DNA of 64,000 nt, taken from contig JAUVCV010000005.1 in assembly GCA_030595665.1 (NCBI GenBank), positions 1 through 64,000 on the forward strand, written 5' to 3'. The translations under genes and the position numbers were made by a program. The DNA is from Methanogenium sp. GTDB lineage: Archaea > Halobacteriota > Methanomicrobia > Methanomicrobiales > Methanomicrobiaceae. The notes under the pieces were generated by a model. It was given only the letters and a program-made list of their open reading frames with translations. It was not told the DNA's origin and searched no databases. This document shows, piece by piece, positions 61,042-64,000 of the stretch (within the stretch, counting starts at the first letter, position 1; the number at the start of each line of letters is the position of its first letter).

Positions 61042-62625
61042 CTATTCTTCCAGAACACTTCTGACGGTGACAAAAACCGGACCGCGGACATCAATCTTCT
61101 TGTTATTGTCATTGATTGTCCGCATCACATGGGTCTCAATTTTGAGATTCACGTCAGACGGAATCTTTGCCATCTTTACCTGGACACGGATGCCTTCACC
61201 GGCACAGGCTGCTTCTTCGATTCGTGCGGCGGCAAGATTTGCCACTGCTTCAAGGTATGAGATGCCGGCAGCAGCCCCATTCTCTCTCACCGTGGCAAAT
61301 TTTTTGGTATCCGGCACACCGAGGATTTTGCCGTCTTCTACATAGATATCATTGAAGACCGCGGGACCACAGAGGCGTGAATCCTCTTCATCTTCCTCGA
61401 CAAAGACACGGATCTTTGTTCCACAGCACTCTCCGTCCCATACCTCGAATGAACAGGGACTCTCCTCCTTTGCATGGACAGTTGCGACCTTTAAAATTGC
61501 CTCTGCCATGAGAATACCCGGTGTCGTCTGCGGGGTTTCCCGCAGACTGATGCCTGCTGCAAGATCCGAATCGGAAAAGACCGGCGGGAAGAACTGTGGG
61601 TAGGTGAGCTGACGGACATCATCTGCCTGATACTCAATCATCGCAAGACGTTCCACACCAAGACCCAGGTTCATCACCGGGACACCGACACCGTATTCAG
61701 CGAGAGCAGATGGTGAGTACATGCCAAAGGTAGCGACTTCCACCCAGCCATGCACCGGATGGCGGGCATACACTTCAGTCTGAGTGTCAGGAATATAATA
61801 TTTTGAGCGTTTCTCATCCGGACGAAACTCGAAGTTTTCAAACCCGAACGCTCCCAGAAGGGCTGCAACAACGGCTTTGCCATCCTCTATAGTCACATGC
61901 TCACCTGCAACAATACAGGAGGCGGAGTGATAGGTCATCAGGCGGGTTGGCCCCTCCTCCTGTTCCCGCCTAAAGCAGCGATCAATGGAGAACTGGCGGA
62001 TGGGGAGGGGCATACGATCCCACATTGCCCCTAAAGAAAGGAACCATCCAGAGGTCATGTGCGAACGCAGGGTGGTCCGGGAAGACTCTGGTACCAGTGC
62101 ACGAAACTCAGGGAAGACCTCGTCCATCATACGCACGACAAGGGCATCGTCACAGCCAAGCACCTTTGCAAGTTCATAGGTGAGTTCGTCGCCGTCAACT
62201 TCTGCCTTTTTATAGGCGTGCAGGGTCTCGCGGAGGTGCTCTTCACCCTCTTCACCCAGACTTTTGCCAAGGATACCCTCAATCTGGGAGATCCGTTCCC
62301 TGCCGATACCCACATTCGGACGTGGCAGGCCGCCAAGATAGAAGACACGGTCAAGAACTGCGGATGCTTCAGGCCCAAACTGGCGATAGACATCCTTCTC
62401 ATCGATAAAAAGCGGCACCCGTGCTTCATCAAACCCAATGGAAAGATAGGCTTCCCGCAGGCGTGCAGTGGTCTCTGCGACAGGGTGGCGACGGGCGGAT
62501 TTGTATCTGTACCGCGGATATTTGTTGTCTGCCCCAACCGGATCCAAAATCTCCGGTCCTTTATTCCAGGCATGTTCAAAGTCAGTACGTGCTAATTCCC
62601 GGTATTCATCTGGATCAAATTTCAT
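61042..62625 (-). CDS. sepS: O-phosphoseryl-tRNA(Cys) synthetase (SepRS)
   Basis: The 527-residue class II synthetase charges tRNA-Cys with O-phosphoserine, which SepCysS then turns into Cys-tRNA in methanogens. It resembles PheS but has the SepRS-specific segments: [18 protein letters not shown] (about 35), [24 protein letters not shown] (about 83), [22 protein letters not shown] (motif 2), [11 protein letters not shown] and [12 protein letters not shown] (motif 3). I start at ATG 62625 with CGGTGA 6 bases upstream; the Twy1 stop lies 2 bases before. SepCysS is not in the window. Confidence 0.95.
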   Translation of the reverse strand: MKFDPDEYRELARTDFEHAWNKGPEILDPVGADNKYPRYRYKSARRHPVAETTARLREAYLSIGFDEARVPLFIDEKDVYRQFGPEASAVLDRVFYLGGLPRPNVGIGRERISQIEGILGKSLGEEGEEHLRETLHAYKKAEVDGDELTYELAKVLGCDDALVVRMMDEVFPEFRALVPESSRTTLRSHMTSGWFLSLGAMWDRMPLPIRQFSIDRCFRREQEEGPTRLMTYHSASCIVAGEHVTIEDGKAVVAALLGAFGFENFEFRPDEKRSKYYIPDTQTEVYARHPVHGWVEVATFGMYSPSALAEYGVGVPVMNLGLGVERLAMIEYQADDVRQLTYPQFFPPVFSDSDLAAGISLRETPQTTPGILMAEAILKVATVHAKEESPCSFEVWDGECCGTKIRVFVEEDEEDSRLCGPAVFNDIYVEDGKILGVPDTKKFATVRENGAAAGISYLEAVANLAAARIEEAACAGEGIRVQVKMAKIPSDVNLKIETHVMRTINDNNKKIDVRGPVFVTVRSVLEE

Positions 62626-62626
62626 T

Positions 62627-63526
62627 TTATTCACCGCGTGTGAGACAGACCACCCGTGAGATCGGGCTTTCATCGTGGACTTCGTAATCACAGTATTTCG
62701 TAATTTCGTTTGCAAAGGCCGCCACATACTCATGGGACGGCATATGCGCACGGGTAAGCCTGTTACGCGAGTAGCCAAGATACATGTATCCCTTCACTTC
62801 GACATAGACAGGACCCGCATCCTGAATCAGGCGGGCATAGCCTTCCGGACTGATGTCATTGAGCCCTTTTACAACCGTGATGCGTATGGCAGACCGCCTG
62901 CTCCCGAGAAGGGAGAGAGTTTCCAATACCTGTTCCCAGGAGTCCTCCATCGGGCGGCAGACACGCTTGTAGGTCTCCTCGTCCGGGCCGTCCAGGGAGA
63001 CATAGGTCTGGTACGGGCTGCATCTTTTGACCATATCAGGTCGGGTGCCGTTTGTAACGAGGAATGTCGTGAACCCGGCATCGTTCAGGAGGTCAAAGAG
63101 GCGGGGAAGCTGGGAGTAGAGCGTAGGTTCTCCGGAAAGGGAGACCGCCGCCATGTCCGGTGCAAGTGCTTCTTCCCAGAGTTTTTGGTCGATTTTACTG
63201 TTTGCGACCGGATTATACCCGGCAAGCGCCTTCTTCTGGAGAGGGTGCAAACGGTCCATGATGACCTCCGGCGGGCACTCCTCCTCTTCGACCACCTCAT
63301 ACTCCATCGACCGCCAGCAGAAGAGACAGCGCTGGTTGCACTTCAGGGTCGGGGTCATCTGGACACAGCGATGGCTCTCAATGCCATAGAACTGTGCCTT
63401 GTAACACATATCCCCACCACGGAGAGTACGCTTATTCCACATACACGGCTTGAGGGCCGCTGATGAACGGGGAGAAAAAAACTGATAGCCCTGTTTTATC
63501 AGGGCTCTACATGCTTCTGATTGCAT
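62627..63526 (-). CDS. taw1: 4-demethylwyosine synthase Twy1 (radical SAM)
   Basis: The 299-residue enzyme makes the tricyclic base precursor at G37 of tRNA-Phe. It has the radical SAM motif CNQRCLFCW (about 60-68), the family [12 protein letters not shown] just before it, LSGEPTLY (about 125), VTNGTRPD and [15 protein letters not shown] start at ATG 63526, which overlaps the end of argS by 20 bases and gives the family N-terminus ([10 protein letters not shown]); a TTG at 63535 is less likely. It ends 2 bases before SepRS. Confidence 0.94.
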   Translation of the reverse strand: MQSEACRALIKQGYQFFSPRSSAALKPCMWNKRTLRGGDMCYKAQFYGIESHRCVQMTPTLKCNQRCLFCWRSMEYEVVEEEECPPEVIMDRLHPLQKKALAGYNPVANSKIDQKLWEEALAPDMAAVSLSGEPTLYSQLPRLFDLLNDAGFTTFLVTNGTRPDMVKRCSPYQTYVSLDGPDEETYKRVCRPMEDSWEQVLETLSLLGSRRSAIRITVVKGLNDISPEGYARLIQDAGPVYVEVKGYMYLGYSRNRLTRAHMPSHEYVAAFANEITKYCDYEVHDESPISRVVCLTRGE

Positions 63527-64000
63527 CGACACCAAGGGTTTGGAGCACTTCGCTCAGGGTATTCTGTGCCGCCCGGACAAGAGTCAGTCGGGCATCCCGT
63601 ACTCCCGCCTCTGCCTTGAGGACCGGGTCAGCATGGTAAAACGCATTAAAGAGATCTGCAAGGTCACGGGCATATATTGCAAGGTGATGCGGACGGAGTT
63701 CATCCATCACGGTCTGCAATACTACCGGGAAGAGACCTATGTGCTTGGCAAGCGCGATCTCAGATTCTGTGGATAATGCATATGAGGGAGTGAACTCCCC
63801 CGCTTTTTCCAGGATAGAACAGGCCCGTGCATGAGAGTACTGAATATATGGGGCACTCTGGCGTTCAAAATCAAGTGCCTGCCGCCAGTCAAATACTGTG
63901 CTCTTCTCCTGGGAGACACGCACGATATCATAACGGACAGCCCCGACTGCAACCGATGCTGCAATGGCCCGGCGTTCCTCCTCAGGGAGTTCAGGGCGGC
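63507..64000 (-). CDS. argS: Arginyl-tRNA synthetase, C-terminal part (runs off the right edge)
   Basis: The frame is open to the window edge. The visible 164 residues include AVRYDIVRVSQEKSTVFDWRQAL, the end of the catalytic region, and the DALR anticodon-binding domain (PYIQYSHARACSILEKA, HHLAIYARDLADLFNAFYH, RLTLVRAAQNTLSEVLQTLGV). The C-terminus SM overlaps twy1. It is the first gene of the run argS-twy1-sepS, three tRNA-related enzymes. Confidence 0.95.
   Translation of the reverse strand, partial: RPELPEEERRAIAASVAVGAVRYDIVRVSQEKSTVFDWRQALDFERQSAPYIQYSHARACSILEKAGEFTPSYALSTESEIALAKHIGLFPVVLQTVMDELRPHHLAIYARDLADLFNAFYHADPVLKAEAGVRDARLTLVRAAQNTLSEVLQTLGVDAIRSM

Noticed and set aside
61042-62625. 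Annotation as phenylalanyl-tRNA synthetase alpha subunit
   Set aside because: The class II core is similar, but the N-terminal KYPRY...HPVAET block, the motif 2 [11 protein letters not shown] context and the total length fit SepRS.
1-64000. CRISPR arrays, rRNA genes, prophage or complete insertion sequences
   Set aside because: I found no regularly spaced direct repeats, no rRNA sequence and no transposase or phage structural genes in the window.

Overview
The window is a chromosomal segment of a methanogenic archaeon, most likely of the order Methanomicrobiales. Evidence: methenyl-H4MPT cyclohydrolase (mch), the YcaO protein that thioamidates McrA, SepRS (charges tRNA-Cys with phosphoserine), archaeal translation and transcription genes (aIF2-gamma, Rpo7, Spt4, S24e, S27ae, L40e, Kae1-Bud32), AglB, GTP-dependent dephospho-CoA kinase, deoxyhypusine synthase, and a phosphoribulokinase of the methanogen type. 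Genes are tightly packed, often with ATGA-type overlaps, and several start with GTG or have leaderless promoter spacing. The genus cannot be fixed from the sequence alone.

Layout. 1-3.4 kb: an operon on the minus strand for a NuoE/NuoF/HoxU-like NAD(P)H diaphorase, behind a TATA box with a perfect 19-bp palindrome beside it. 3.4-7.2 kb: a rhodanese lipoprotein relic, deoxyhypusine synthase-pyrF, a possible C/D box sRNA, a small free-standing glycyl-radical domain protein, a CbiZ-like protein with a Cys-rich tail and a DUF1858 protein. 7.3-10.2 kb: replication protein A with tandem near-identical OB folds and its partner. 10.5-13.7 kb: a degenerate serine-recombinase-like regulator, a KhtTU-type K+/H+ antiporter pair, and an HTH/coiled-coil protein. 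13.8-19.2 kb: a 1782-residue surface protein built of sulfite-oxidase-fold-like repeats. 19.5-21.1 kb: a glutamine synthetase-family gene behind a perfect NrpR-type operator. 21.1-25.1 kb: sparse region with a cupin pseudogene, two tRNAs, a Cache lipoprotein and HtpX.

25.5-32.0 kb: the conserved archaeal information-processing operon, aIF2-gamma to L40e. 32.2-34.2 kb: nikR, DUF2098 and the McrA-glycine thioamidation gene. 34.2-44.9 kb: protein glycosylation and amino-sugar nucleotide genes (AglB, a glycosyltransferase, a nucleotide-sugar dehydrogenase, GlmS, two GlmU-like enzymes, GlmM). 44.9-48.0 kb: a Cys-rich unknown, a cyclase-family protein, SufBC. 48.4-56.2 kb: transglutaminase-like lipoprotein, MrfB/YprB-like exonuclease with a cut-off helicase stub, phosphoribulokinase, DUF2070 protein, a pair of small membrane proteins, an MFS transporter and a fused relic of an Mre11/Rad50-like pair. 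56.4-58.9 kb: a four-gene redox operon. 58.9-64.0 kb: mch, a TMEM175-like channel, SepRS, Twy1 and the C-terminal part of ArgS, which runs off the right edge.

The most notable themes are (1) the diaphorase and the four-gene redox operon, both without their catalytic partners in view; (2) a glycyl-radical domain as a separate small Cys-rich protein; (3) four gene relics, two of which are remnants of DNA-processing modules; and (4) several promoter or operator architectures readable from the sequence.
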